A stretch of 64,000 nt of DNA, from positions 1-64,000 of the forward strand of contig CAXBUH010000067.1 in assembly GCA_963978895.1 (NCBI GenBank). The letters are read 5' to 3'. Each line of letters begins with the position of its first letter. Position 1 is the first letter of the stretch. This DNA comes from Erpobdella octoculata (taxonomy: Eukaryota > Annelida > Clitellata > Hirudinida > Erpobdellidae). Under the pieces are notes generated by a model. The model did not search any database and was not told where the DNA came from. It saw nothing but the letters and a program-made list of their open reading frames with translations. Both the position numbers and the translations under genes were made by a program. Positions 51,431-62,925 of this stretch are shown here, piece after piece.

Positions 51431-52799
51431 TACCTACTGTTCTAGTATAGCGTCATCGGCCGATTTCTATAAAAAACCCTGTTTAAAAAACTGTTTAATA
51501 GAATAAGCTCAGAACATTATCAGAACATACTACGAACACGTTTTTTACAGAAAAACTTACTAAAAACCGACTTAAAGCAAAAATATCCAAAAGGCAATGT
51601 TGATACGCGGAATAATACAATTCAAGGAACGAAAAGTAAGGAAGAGTTAATATAAAAATAAAATAAAAAATACAATATTAAAATAACAAATAAATGTTAA
51701 AGTGTTCAACTAACCGGCTGCAGGACGTTACGCTCCTTTGAATTATAGATAAAAAACTGATTTAAAAACTCTAATTGATTGAAATTCTAAAATAATTAAG
51801 ATGAAAATAATCTTCTGCTTCTTTTAAGTTAATTTAATTGTTAAATTTTGTTAAAAATTAGAAGTTGTTTGTTGTTTGCCTACCACCGATTTATTGGTGA
51901 GTCTCTTCAAAAGAAATACCTGGAAAAAGAAAGAAATCACATCTCTGATCAAACAATCTGACCACAGACAGGTTGAATCTTTTGGCAGGACCACCAAACT
52001 TAAGCGAGATCATCATCAACATTTTGAATTCTTGAAACGTTGACGCTACAAATTCTCAGCTTGGTCATACTAAAGAATTGGTTCGAATTTATCAAAAATT
52101 TCAACGACAATTTTATGTATAACATTTTATGCAGTAAATTGCTAAAGTTTTACATTAAAAAAAGCTAATTAAAGCAGAAATTTCAAAATTATACAATCTG
52201 AAAAGTCTCAAGAACTATTTCATCTCAACGTTGATATTCTCTACTTAATATCTCTAATAAAATCAGCAATTAAACTCGAAAAACTCATGAAAATTAAAAT
52301 AAAGAAAAAATGAAAAGAAGAAATTCAATGCTAATGATTTTTAACAAATAAATACAAATTAAACAATCGCAAATCGAAATTCTTCTACTGTATCTTCAAC
52401 GATAATTCTGCTCCAAAGCAGACGTCATAAACGCATTCAGCAAATCAGAAAGCTCAGAAGAAACCAACTCAACCAATCAGCAAAGCCCGTACAATTCAAG
52501 CGTGTAGTAACACCATCTTTTGATTTCAATCGCCATTATTTTTTTCAAAATTCAGTCGTGATTTTAAAAAATTTTAATTATTTAATTTACCTCTTGAATT
52601 ATAATTTCATTCTACTGGTCATTTTACTTTAATTTATGTTATAGTTTTTATTATATTTTAAGTGTGCATACATTACATTATAATTGTCCATAATTCTACA
52701 GTAATGATTCTCAAAATCTATTTTCCAATTTTCCAATTCACAATTGTTTAAAAACCGTAATTATTTATTCTGTACTAAATTTAAAAATTATTTACTTCA

Positions 52800-53726
52800 G
52801 TGTTTCATTTATTTCGCTTTGATTTATTTTCGGTGATTTATTTTTCAAAAATATCCAAAAATCTGAAAAAATGTAAGATATGTGAGATGTACGGAGGAGT
52901 TGACAGTTTTACCGGACATATATGCAAAGGTTGTGAAAGAACTGCTGTGTTGGAAAAGAATATTGAAAAGCAACAGGAAAGGATTGATATGTTGGAAGAA
53001 AAATTGGAGGAACTGCTTAGAAATAAGGAAATAGTGGAAAAAAAAGAGGTCAAGCATTATGAGGAACATAAATCACAGATTGAAGAAATGGAGGAGAGGT
53101 TGAACAGAATTAAGATGACAGAAGAAAAGATGATACAGATTACTTTAGGGGAAAAAACTGAAGAGTGGAGCACTGTTGTTAAAAAAAATGTTGACAAAGA
53201 TCTGAAGGCAATAAATGAAAAAGTGAAAAAAGTAGAGGAATCAATTGAACGCAGTATAGAAGAGAAAAAACTGAGAGAAAGAAAAAAAAATAACATTATC
53301 TTGCATCGATTGGCTGAAAAAAAAGACATGGAGCACGGTGAGAGAATAGGTGAAGACAAAAGAATGGTGTTAAGCCTCTTGAATGATGTTTTGGAGGTGC
53401 CCTGCGATGAAAAGTTGGACATTAAAAACATCTACAGATTAGGAAAATACAAAGAAGGAGAAAAGGAAAGACCGTTACTTATAGAGTTCCGTAATGTTGC
53501 AATCAAAAACAGAGCTCTAGAGTCATTGTCCAGACTTCAAAAAGCAGAAGAAAAATTCAAGAGAATCTCAGTCACTCATGACTTGACAAGAACTGAAAGA
53601 GAACAGTGCAGAAAACTGGTTGAACAATGCAGAGAGAAGCAGAATGGAGAAACAACGGGAAACTGGCTATACAGGGTAAAGGGCTTGCCGGGGGACATGA
53701 GGATAGTAAAGCTGAAAAGAAACTGA
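52800..53726 (+). CDS. LINE 3 ORF1 protein
   Basis: 308 codons, intact (the start may be one of several early codons; the Cys motif begins about 25 residues in). CKICEMYGGVDSFTGHICKG forms a small Cys finger. A long coiled coil follows (about 45-160). KNNIILHRLAEKKDMEHGER, IYRLGKYKEGEKERPLLIEF and RISVTHDLTRTEREQCRKLV form the RNA-recognition-like C-terminal part shared with LINE 2 ORF1 (GISHDLNVEQRSERNRLVEE). The frame ends VKGLPGDMRIVKLKRN, comparable to VRGPPENMKVIKIKKN in LINE 2. It is expected to bind the element RNA. Confidence 0.78.
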   Translation: MFHLFRFDLFSVIYFSKISKNLKKCKICEMYGGVDSFTGHICKGCERTAVLEKNIEKQQERIDMLEEKLEELLRNKEIVEKKEVKHYEEHKSQIEEMEERLNRIKMTEEKMIQITLGEKTEEWSTVVKKNVDKDLKAINEKVKKVEESIERSIEEKKLRERKKNNIILHRLAEKKDMEHGERIGEDKRMVLSLLNDVLEVPCDEKLDIKNIYRLGKYKEGEKERPLLIEFRNVAIKNRALESLSRLQKAEEKFKRISVTHDLTRTEREQCRKLVEQCREKQNGETTGNWLYRVKGLPGDMRIVKLKRN

Positions 53727-56636
53727 ATATAGTGGAGCATGGTGAAAAGAAGAAGGTGGCACTCAAGAAAATGGAAAGAAGAAACAATGAAAAGAAAGAT
53801 AGAAGAGATTTGACTATGGTGGACGAAGGCAAAAAAATATGTAAATGTTTTTATGCTAATGTAAGAAGTCTGGCTAATAGGATAAAAATGGCTGAATTGG
53901 AAATATATGTGAAAAATGAAAACCCAGATATTATTGGCTTAACAGAAACCTGGACAAACAATAAAATCAGTGATGATGAACTAAAGTTAGTAGGCTATGA
54001 TATGTTTAGAAAAGACAGAGAAAATCAAAAGAATACTGACCATGGTGCTGGGGGTGTACTGTTATATGTGAAAAATGATTTGAATGCAGTGCAAAAAGAG
54101 GACCTAAACAACAGAAAATGTAAAGAAAGCGTGTGGTGTGAATTGAAGCTGAAAACATATAAATTAATAATTGGGGTTTGCTACAGAACTCCGAGTTCTA
54201 ATGAAGATGCAGACAAGGGATTGTGTGAATTGATTTCCAAAGCAAATGAAAAGCCAGTGATCATTATAGGAGATTTTAATTACCACGTTAATTGGGATAC
54301 TCTTGAGGGTCAGACACACAAAGACGAGCAATTTCTACACTTCATTAATGATGAATTTTTGACACAGCTGATCAGAGCACCAACAAGAGGAAGAAATACT
54401 CTTGACTTATTATTAACTTCTGAAGAAAATATAGTTGAAAATATAATAGTGGGTGAATGTTTTGGTACAAGTGACCACCAGATTATTAGATGGGATTTGA
54501 CAATAAGTGATAATAAGCTAAGAACATCAAAAGATGTTAGATACAACTACTTCAAGGCTGATTATGATAACATAAGAAAATGTATCATAAATAAAAATTT
54601 AATGAGCAAAATAACTGGATTGAATGTAGAAAATAGCTGGAAAGTGTTTATTCAGAGCATGCAAGAAGTCATTGAGGGACTGGTTCCAATTCAGAAAAAC
54701 TGGAATAATAAAAATCCATGGATGACGAGACTGATAATTAAAAAGCAAAGAGCAAAATGTAAAGTATGAAAAAAATATCGAGATCTAAATTGTACCATTG
54801 GAAGGGATAATTCAAACACAGAAAAATTAAAGGAATTAAAAGAAAAATACAAAAAGAAAAGAAATGATGTGAAAAAAACAATTAAAATGGCCATATTGGA
54901 GTATGAACAGAAACTGGCAAACAATATAAAAATGGATTGCAAAAGTTTTTACAAATATGTGAGAAGTAGATAGAAGAAAAAAAACAAAGTAGGTCCGTTA
55001 AAAGATGACAAAGGGCAGGTAATAACGAACGATGAAGAAACAGCAGACATTCTAAATAACTACTTTGGATCTGTTTTTACTAAAGAAGATATCCAAAATA
55101 TCCCTAAGGCTAAAGATTTGTTTCAAAGTGATAGAGACGAATTAATAACTGAAGTTGTTTTTACAAAAATGCAAGTTGTTGAAATGCTAAGAAAATTGAA
55201 AACTGATAAAAGCCCTGGGATGGATGAGCTGCACCCAAAGTTCTTGCTTGAGGTCAGAAATGAGATCGGAGATGTGCTGGCAGAATTGATGAATAGGTCA
55301 ATGCAAACTGGGGAGGTCCCGCAGGACTGGAGGGATGCTGTTGTGGTGCCACTGTTCAAAAAAGGCAACAGAAGCGAAGCATGCAATTACAGACCAGTTA
55401 GTCTTACCAGTATTGCTTGCAAAATTATGGAAAAAATGATTAAAAATGAAATTGTGATTCATCTGGAGAAATATAAATTAATTAAAGATAGTCGGCATGG
55501 ATTTGTGAAGAAAAGATCGTGTTTGTCAAATTTGTTGGATTTTTTTGAAGAGGTTTATGGAGGTATGGATGCATGTCAGTCGGTGGATGTGATTTATTTA
55601 GATTTTGCCAAGGCCTTCGACACGGTTCCTCATCAAAGGTTGTCTTCAAAGTTGAAAGCAGTTGGTATAGGTGGTAATCTGTTAAGGTGGATAGATTGTT
55701 GGTTGCTGGATAGAAGACAAAAAGTGGGAGTGAGAGGAAGTTTCTCGAAATGGATGAAAACAACCAGTGGAGTGCCTCAAGGTTCTGTGCTTGGACCACT
55801 TCTTTTTGTTGTCTATATAAATGACCTTGATGAAGGAATAGCAGCTAAAATATCAAAATTTGCCGACGACACTAAATTATGCAAAACAGTGTGCAATAGT
55901 GACGATGTCGAAGTGCTGAGAAACGATCTTGTGCAGTTATTCAAATGGTCGCAGGAATGGCAGATGCGGTTCAATGTTGACAAGTGTCATGTTATGCACT
56001 TGGGTAGAAGAAATCCAAGATATAAATACGAGTTAGAAGGGATACAGGTCAAAGAAACGAAAGAAGAAAAAGATCTTGGCGTATTAGTAAATGAAGATGC
56101 TAAACAGTTTAGACAATGTGCAGAGGTTGCAAAGAAGGGAAACAGAATTTTGGGCATGATCAAAAGAACCATAGTCAGCAGAGATAAAGATACAGTTTTA
56201 AGATTGTATAATACATTTGGAATACTGTGTGCAGGCATGGAGCCCTTGTCTTAAAAAAGATATCTACATAATTGAAAAAGTGCAAAGACGAGCTACAAAG
56301 ATGATTGCTGAGTTAAAAGGACTGAATTATGAACAACGTTTGAGTAGATGTAATCTGACCACACTTAAAAAGAGGAGGACTAGAGGAGACTTAATTGAGA
56401 CTTACAAATTATTGAACGGATTGGTTGACCTAAATCCGGAAAGATTTTTTGAGAGATCGAGATACAAAAGTACCAGAGGGCACAACTTTAAGCTATATAA
56501 GAAAAGGGAGAGTTCAATGAAACATAAATTCTTTAGTGCAAGAGTGACGAATGAATGGAATAAATTGGAGAATGAAGTTGTGAATGCTGAAACTGTTGAA
56601 GAATTTAAAATTAAATTATGTAAATATGGTTTTTAA
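53627..56636 (+). pseudogene. LINE 3 endonuclease-reverse transcriptase, three lesions
   Basis: The frame opens within ORF1 (overlap of 100 bases). A Met at 53816 is an alternative start. Endonuclease: FYANVRSLANR, GLTETWT, GVCYRTPSS, VIIIGDFNYHVNW, GTSDHQIIRWD. In-frame stops occur at 54767 (TGA) and about 54971 (TAG). Reverse transcriptase: NYRPVSLTSIACKIMEKMI, IYLDFAKAFDTVPHQRL, TSGVPQGSVLGPLLFVVYIN, ISKFADDTKLC (FADD). Near 56212 about ten bases are missing between LYNT and EYCVQAW, shifting the frame. The C-terminal part (VQRRATKMIAELKGLNYEQR, TRGDLIETYKLL) runs on to a TAA at 56636. Few lesions mean a young insertion. Confidence 0.82.
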
Positions 56637-56799
56637 ATGTTTGATAGTGGATCTCACACACGATTATTATTAATTGTTCTGATTCACTTTAAAAAATAAA
56701 CGTTATGTTATGTTATGTTATGTTAAATAATTGTTTAATTATTTAATATGCATCTTAAATTTTTAAAAATCAAAGCGCTGAGCGGAAATTTATCCGTGA

Positions 56800-57045
56800 C
56801 TAGCGGGGTACCCGGCCTTGCCCGGGGTTTTCTATCGTTTTTTTCTCTCGCTCCTGTTTCCCTTCCGCTTACTCTTACGCTACCGGTCACTTTCCCGCTC
56901 CCCGTCGCTTTCCTGCTTCCGGTCGCTTTCCCGCTTCCGGTTGCTTTCCCGCTCCAGGTCACTTTTCCGCTCTCAATCGCTTTCTCGCTCACGCTTGCTC
57001 TCCTCTTCCTGGTCGCTTTCTCGTTCTCCACGCGATTCTGGTGCC
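56800..57045 (-). mobile_element. Helitron 3' end with CCGCTCCCGGTCGC minisatellite
   Basis: On the minus strand it ends CCCCGGGCAAGGCCGGGTAC, CCCGCTAG (CTAG 56800-56803), T. The hairpin CCCGG/CCGGG is intact. The minisatellite 56855-57030 resembles that at 48105. It sits at the position homologous to 48071 in element X. Confidence 0.72.
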
Positions 57046-57599
57046 AATCATGACCTCTAAAACTCAGAATTTCTGCTACAAGAAATATGGTCGAAACCGT
57101 AATAAAGACAACCAAGCAACCAAGTACTTTTACTTTGATATTATTTTATTTATTTTTTGGCGTTTGGCTGCTAATTTATTGTTCTTAATGTTTTTTTATT
57201 TGTCTTAAGGCATATTGACAAAACCGTCGCATTTAAAAAAACCGTTTCAAATAGGGAGCGAGATACACAACTCGTACTTCTAAAATGAACTATTATTTTT
57301 CAAGTTTTAATTTCCATAATTTAAATTTTTAATTTTTTTTCCTAAATTGTCTATTTTTATTTTAAATGTGAATGTGTTTAATTTTCTTTTTTCCCACTGT
57401 TCACTTCTATCGCTATTGACAAATAGATCTTCACCGGGAACTACATTAGCTTCTGCAGCAATTTTTAAATGTTCTAAAGTGCTATAATTTCTGGTTTTTT
57501 TAAATTATTTATGTTGTAATTGGTCATTAGTTTTGTTTTAAAAATCATTTACGTTAAAAACCGGTCATTTTTCACCGAAATCGGCCGATGACACTATAC

Positions 57600-59850
57600 T
57601 AGACTAGAACTTTACCCTGCCTTGGTAATAGTTATAACGTAGATTAGTAGATAATAAAACTACTAATAAAAATCTAAACTATAAAAATCAGTAAATTAGC
57701 AGATAATAAAACTACTAATAAAAATCTAAACTATCAAAAAACAGTAAACTAGCATTAATAATCTACTGTTTTTTATTATTTTCAAAGATGGCCAGTCTTA
57801 TATAGAGTTATAGACAAACGATATAATTGAATATAGTCAACGAAAAGCTGACATTTCTGAAATTAGCTCAGTGAACCAGCTCGCTATATATTTAACATGT
57901 AAAAATAAAAGTTTGGTCATTTTTGTCTAGTATGTATTATTAAATTATAAATTTTAACACAAAATGAATGGTGTAACTTAACTTGAAAATGCACAAAGAA
58001 TCAACAGAGTTTTTAGCCAAAATTGAAATTGCTAATATCATCAGCATCATTATCCATCGTTAGTTGTTTTATTTTTGAAAATTAAATGTCTTGAAATAAG
58101 AATGAGAAAAGTCACTTTGAAGAAATAAAACCAATTTAAAAGTCTTCACTACCATCTTCCTTACTGGTATTTTCATTCTCCACTTCTTTGATTCAGTGCA
58201 TTGTCATTTCAATGAAACCTTTATGCCAGCTGATCCAGCAGTCCACACTGGTGCAAACAGTTGTCACTGTAGCTAACTTCATTTTAAAATTTCTATCTGT
58301 TGTTTAATAACCGTTTGTATACATTTACCTTGAAAGCCTCTAAGTCTAGAAGTTAGTCCACTGGTCAGTAGCTTAAAAGAGACACATACGCTCTCTTTTG
58401 CAAGGTCAGGCAAGGTGCCACACTTTGAAGAGACGCATACACCCGTTGATCAATCAACCAAATTCAGATTTCATGCATACTTCAAATAAAAACTAACTAC
58501 ATTGGAAATCACTTAATTGATAAAAAAAAAATAGCAGTAGCGAATAGCACTAGGTACAGCTAAAAAAAAGTAGTGGTGCTACCATCAACGATCTTGTCAA
58601 CCAATAATAGCGTGGCAAGCGCTACCGCTACTGTAAAATTAGTGCCACTAACGCTCTTAATAACCCTGATTATAGATTAAAATCAATAAAAACTTTATAG
58701 AAATGAGCCATAAATTTTTAGTTTATTTAAAGAAAACGATATTTAATTTTTAAATTTATAATAAAAATTGTGTTTATTCCATATTGATTCATAAGTTTCT
58801 TATATTTTCAGTCCTCACATATTAAGTATTTAGAAGACTGTGGTAAATGTTTTCATATTTTATAGACTTACTTTCATCAAAAAATATTTTGCAAAACTTT
58901 TTTAGTTGCCTAATTAAAAAATTATAAAGGATTTAAAAAAAACTAAGTTTTTTACGATTCACTTGTTTAGACTTTATTTGTAATTTAAATAGAAGCAATA
59001 TTGTCTGTATGCCAGTGAAGTATAAAGTCAAATAAAGTGGCTAGGATTCTCTGTATGGAATCTCTCAGCTTTCTGCAGACATTTGTGCTGATAGTTTGGT
59101 GAATTTTTTTTAAATGTTTTATTATTGGTTTAAAACATTTTCAGTTATAACTTAGATTTTATTTTTCATTTAAATACAATCAGTATTGACTGTATATTTG
59201 TGAAGAAAAATTTTAGAAAGAATTAATTTATGTTTTAAGATTTTTTAATACATTTTAGTTGAGTTATACAATTGAGAAGTTCAGAAAGTTTTATTATGTT
59301 GTTTTCATTATTGCTTATCATCCACATTATAAATTTTATCTATTCAGCTCAAAAAAATCTTTTTGTTCAAAAAGTTTATTTGGCCCATAGACCATATACT
59401 ACTGAAGACTATATAAAAGAGCTAAATAAAACATTATATTATTAAATATGAATAGTGTTGAGTCTAGAGTTTTTGAATGTTGTTAAACCTTCCATCACAG
59501 ATCAATTTTTATTTCAAATATGGACTCCAGACCTAGTCTTTTGAAAGTTTTAAAGTCTCACGTTGCCGGACAAAGTAAATCTGCATTTTATCTTTTGAAT
59601 TTTTATACTTGTTTGAATTCAATAAAGAAATGTATGCCAGGCTGGAGAACTAAATTTTTGCTCGATGCTTAGTCACCAGTATTATCTTGTTAATCTTTCA
59701 CTTTTTTTATTTAAGAGGCTGAAGGGGTCATGGAAATTAATTATTTTTGCTGTGATGCAACAACAAAGTGATAGGAAATATTAGATAGGATAATTGAAAA
59801 AAGATAATCATTGAAAGTAATTAATTAATTAATTAATTAATCATTTTTTT
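57600..59850. other. Interval without recognised genes
   Basis: AT-rich. A GTAGCGCTAC-type patch at 58530-58675 (AGCAGTAGCGAATAGCACTA, GCGCTACCGCTACTG, ending CAGGGTTATTAAGAGC inverted) looks like a hAT end. Confidence 0.45.
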
Positions 59851-59854
59851 AAAC

Positions 59855-60058
59855 AATGTACTAAAAACTTAAAATTAATATTTAAGTGAAGATAATAAAA
59901 TTTTTTAACCATACTTTCCATTCGTAAGAAAAAAGTGTTGGGCATTAGTAATATATATATAAAAATAACACCCAACGCTTTTATCTTCCGAATGAAAATT
60001 TTGGTTCAAAAAATTATATTATGTACACTTAATATTATTTTTAAGTTTTTAGTACATT
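59855..60058. repeat. 204-bp imperfect palindrome (hairpin MITE)
   Basis: The arm AATGTACTAAAAACTTAAAA...AATATTTAAGTG...CATTCG..AAG.GTTGGGC meets its inverted copy around (AT)n at 59950. The arms are about 95 bases with scattered mismatches. Non-coding. Confidence 0.72.
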
Positions 60059-60059
60059 T

Positions 60060-61080
60060 ATATATAAACGTTATTTAAAAACAAAATTTTAATCTGAAAA
60101 TGGATTAAAACTTTTTACAACCATTAGAAGTGCCTTAACAACTGTAACTTAAATTAAACTCAAAACTTTAACTGAAACTATAACTTAAAAACAAGAATAC
60201 AAGTTGAGTATTAACTGAAAAAAGTTTATTATTTTGAATACTTTGTTATTACTTTTGAAATAGTTTATTACCGGTTTTCTGATTGTTTATTGCTCTTTGA
60301 AATTTGATGTGTATAATACCTTCTAATGCCTTAAGATATTTGGTTGTGTCTCATAGTTTTAGAGGTGGCCTTCGAGGTTTGAAATTTTCCAGAAACAATC
60401 AAAAATAAAAATTTTTAATTTGACATAAAACAAGGCAACAAGTTGGTTTATGCTGGGTTAAAATATGTATGTTCAAAGAATTGGCATTTGTCTCGAAATC
60501 TTTTGAAGAGAAGGAATGCTGGACCAGTTGATTATCTGGTTTTCTTCTCAAAGGCCATTCCAATGATCATGATGATGGTAGCACTCCAAGACCAATGACA
60601 ATTCAATTAATAAAACTAGACACTTGCTGCGTCGCATTATCCCATTCTTCAGTTAAATTACTTGTGCATCACAACGATCTGACATGCTTAGTTTTGCCAA
60701 ATCATATCTTAAGTTTTTTAGCCAAGAAATGATTACAGATAATTTCTTGACCTTGCTGTCATATTTCTTAGAGATGTTCCAGGCTATGAAGTGTGATTCC
60801 TGGTGCATGGTGCGATGCATAGAGCATGTTGGATGGCCAAAATTATAAATGCTATAAAATTTGACTTTTTTGCAGTTCATAACGACTGCAACAGAGAAAC
60901 TTTGTATGTATTTGTATGTATTGATGGCAACCTTTTTTATTATAATTCACCTTAAATCCTGAATGGCAGCACCACTGGCAGTTGAAACACTTCTGATTGA
61001 TTTCATACTTATATGATAGCTTCTGAAATATCTTAACATGGCTATCTCTGAAGCTACAGTTAAAAACCTGGGCTAAATGT
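60060..61080. other. Interval without recognised genes
   Basis: No coding similarity was recognised. The minus-strand ORF at 60653-60880 has no identifiable domain. Confidence 0.45.
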
Positions 61081-61088
61081 GTGATATT

Positions 61089-62670
61089 CAGTGTTGGGGA
61101 CTATTACTCTAAAAAGTAATATATTACAAGTTACTTTTTAAAATTTGTAATATATTACTATTACAAGTTACTGACAAAATGTAATACTATTACACAGCTA
61201 TTACTTTATTTCATGACACTAAGTGCTCAAAGCCTTATTGAACATTTTACACAGGTTCAGAAATTATAGAATCAAGTCTGAAACAAATATAAAATATAAA
61301 TACAAAACTACAACACAAAAACAAATTTTATTTTAGTGCCAAAGTCCAAAAGCCAAAAATAGATTTTAAAAACACAATGTTATTCATATTCCATTATTAG
61401 CATGAAGTAGGAGTTAAATCTCAAAGTTTTCATTAGACATTATTCTTACGCGTCTATGCGTACGAATCTGGCCACCAAAATTTCTGGTAAAATATCCCTT
61501 AAATGGCTTGTCAACACCAGTCAGAAAAGCAACTACAAGAGAAGATGCCAATTTCAAATTTTTCAGGCCTACAAGTGTTGGCAACAAAATGTCCATGTAA
61601 AATGTCGAATGGTTGATCTACAGTTTGCATCACTTTACTATATTTCATGATAAATGAAACGTCTATTAGTCAAAATAACGCCACGGATAACGTGTTGCAA
61701 GAATTGTTAAGAGTTGTCTCGGAAGACTTACGAACAATATCACAAATCTTATCTACTGCGCGATAGTACAAGCTCCATCTTGTATTATTTGGAACGATAA
61801 GAGCAAATGTTACAGCTTGATTTACTACTTCTGCATCTGTTGTACTTCTACTTGTTTTATTCCACAACCCGGAACATTTCCCCGAAGCACTTGTACTTAA
61901 TTTTATATACAGCTCATTTTCAAAGCTACTTTTTCACCCTTAACAGCTACTAAATTCATTGTATGAACACCGCATCTTTTGTGCTTGGTTAAATGAAGTA
62001 TCTTCTTCCAAAATTAGACTTACTTCAATGAAAGCAACATCACTATTTTCCTGGGCCAGCTGTTTTTAATTGTATGACACTTTGATGTGAGATTTCCATC
62101 ACAGAATTTGTTAAATGCTTTTACAAAGTTTGATCCATTGTCAGTTAATGTCATAACTTTCTCACGTTTTGCAAACTTTGCATGTACACCATCTAGTGCT
62201 TAAGCTAACACATCATATATATGAGTTCCCATTAGACGACAGCTAGCAAGCGCCGCAGATTTTCTGGCTAGCGATGTTAATTAAGTCAATCCAGTTGCCC
62301 GTAACTCCCAAGAGGCTGCGATTGCGATAAAGGAAGACAAAGACAGCTTAGCTAAACGGTTTTAGAGCTTGCATATATATCTTACATACAATTAAACTCA
62401 ACAAAGTCAAATAATTTTTTTTAAATATGTAACAAAAACATTAACGTAAATTTCGTTACAATTACTGCGTTACTGTAATAGTATTACTTTTTTCAGTAAC
62501 TTGTAATAGTAACGATTACTTTTATTTTAAAGTAATATGTAATAGTAATATATTACTTTTTTATTACATATTACTTTAAAATAAAAGTAATCGTTACTAT
62601 CACAAGTTACTGAAAAAAGTAATACTATTACAGTAACGCATTACAAGTAACGCGTTACTCCCCAACACTG
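61089..62670 (-). mobile_element. hAT element, 1582 bp, 8-bp duplication intact
   Basis: Ends CAGTGTTGGGGA (61089) and CCCCAACACTG (62660-62670), flanked by GTGATATT on both sides (61081-61088 and 62671-62678). Subterminal repeats are rich in GTAATA/TATTAC (AAAGTAATATATTAC, TAACGCGTTAC). The interior holds minus-strand transposase remnants. The pattern is a classic hAT family end. Confidence 0.9.
61400..62170 (-). pseudogene. hAT transposase remnants
   Basis: Pieces in order on the minus strand: TLTDNGSNFVKAFNKFC near 62150-62095 (a hAT catalytic-region motif); VVNQAVTFALIVPNNTRWSL and YYRAVDKICDIVRKSSET at 61820-61720 (the NTRW region); MDILLPTLVGLKNLKLASSL then FKGYFTRNFGG at 61596-61450 (C-terminal part before dimerisation). 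Frameshifts and stops separate them and the dimerisation domain is missing. Non-functional. Confidence 0.72.
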
Positions 62671-62925
62671 GTGATATTTATCAGAGGAGCTTATTGGTAT
62701 AGGACTATTTTACTCCACAGATTCATAGCACCGATACTTGCTGCAATGGAAGATGTTGCTCTGGATCTTCCATCAAATTGACTTAGCACAAAATCCGATG
62801 CATTTCTGAAGGCAAAAGCTTTGGAGCAGTTCTGTACAAAGAATTCAAAAAACTGTTTTACCTGCTTGGTTTACCAGGTATATTGTTCCTGAAAGATCCA
62901 TATGGTTAGGAGTAGGAGTTGTCAT

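Larger units (their letters stand above)
51694..56724 (+). mobile_element. LINE 3, full-length CR1/Rex1-like, 5.03 kb
   Basis: Inserted in element X' with a 6-bp duplication AAATAA (51688-51693 and 56725-56730). The alignment of X' with X fills both sides of the insertion. 1.1-kb 5' UTR, ORF1, overlapping ORF2, short 3' UTR and TTATG tail (56703-56724). It is the most complete retroelement in the window. Confidence 0.88.
51446..57598. mobile_element. Inverted-repeat element X' carrying LINE 3 and a Helitron end
   Basis: The ends TATAGCGTCATCGGCCGATT and, inverted, TATAGTGTCATCGGCCGATT match element X (47742) internally. The left 250 bases and right 870 bases align with X. Everything between 51694 and 56724 is a LINE insertion. 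The flanks are TTCTAG/CTAGAA rather than the CTGCAG seen around X. Confidence 0.7.

Noticed and set aside
52838..53431. Minus-strand Phe/Ser-rich ORFs opposite LINE 3 ORF1
   Set aside because: Antisense of a Lys/Glu-rich coiled-coil gene; no independent motif.
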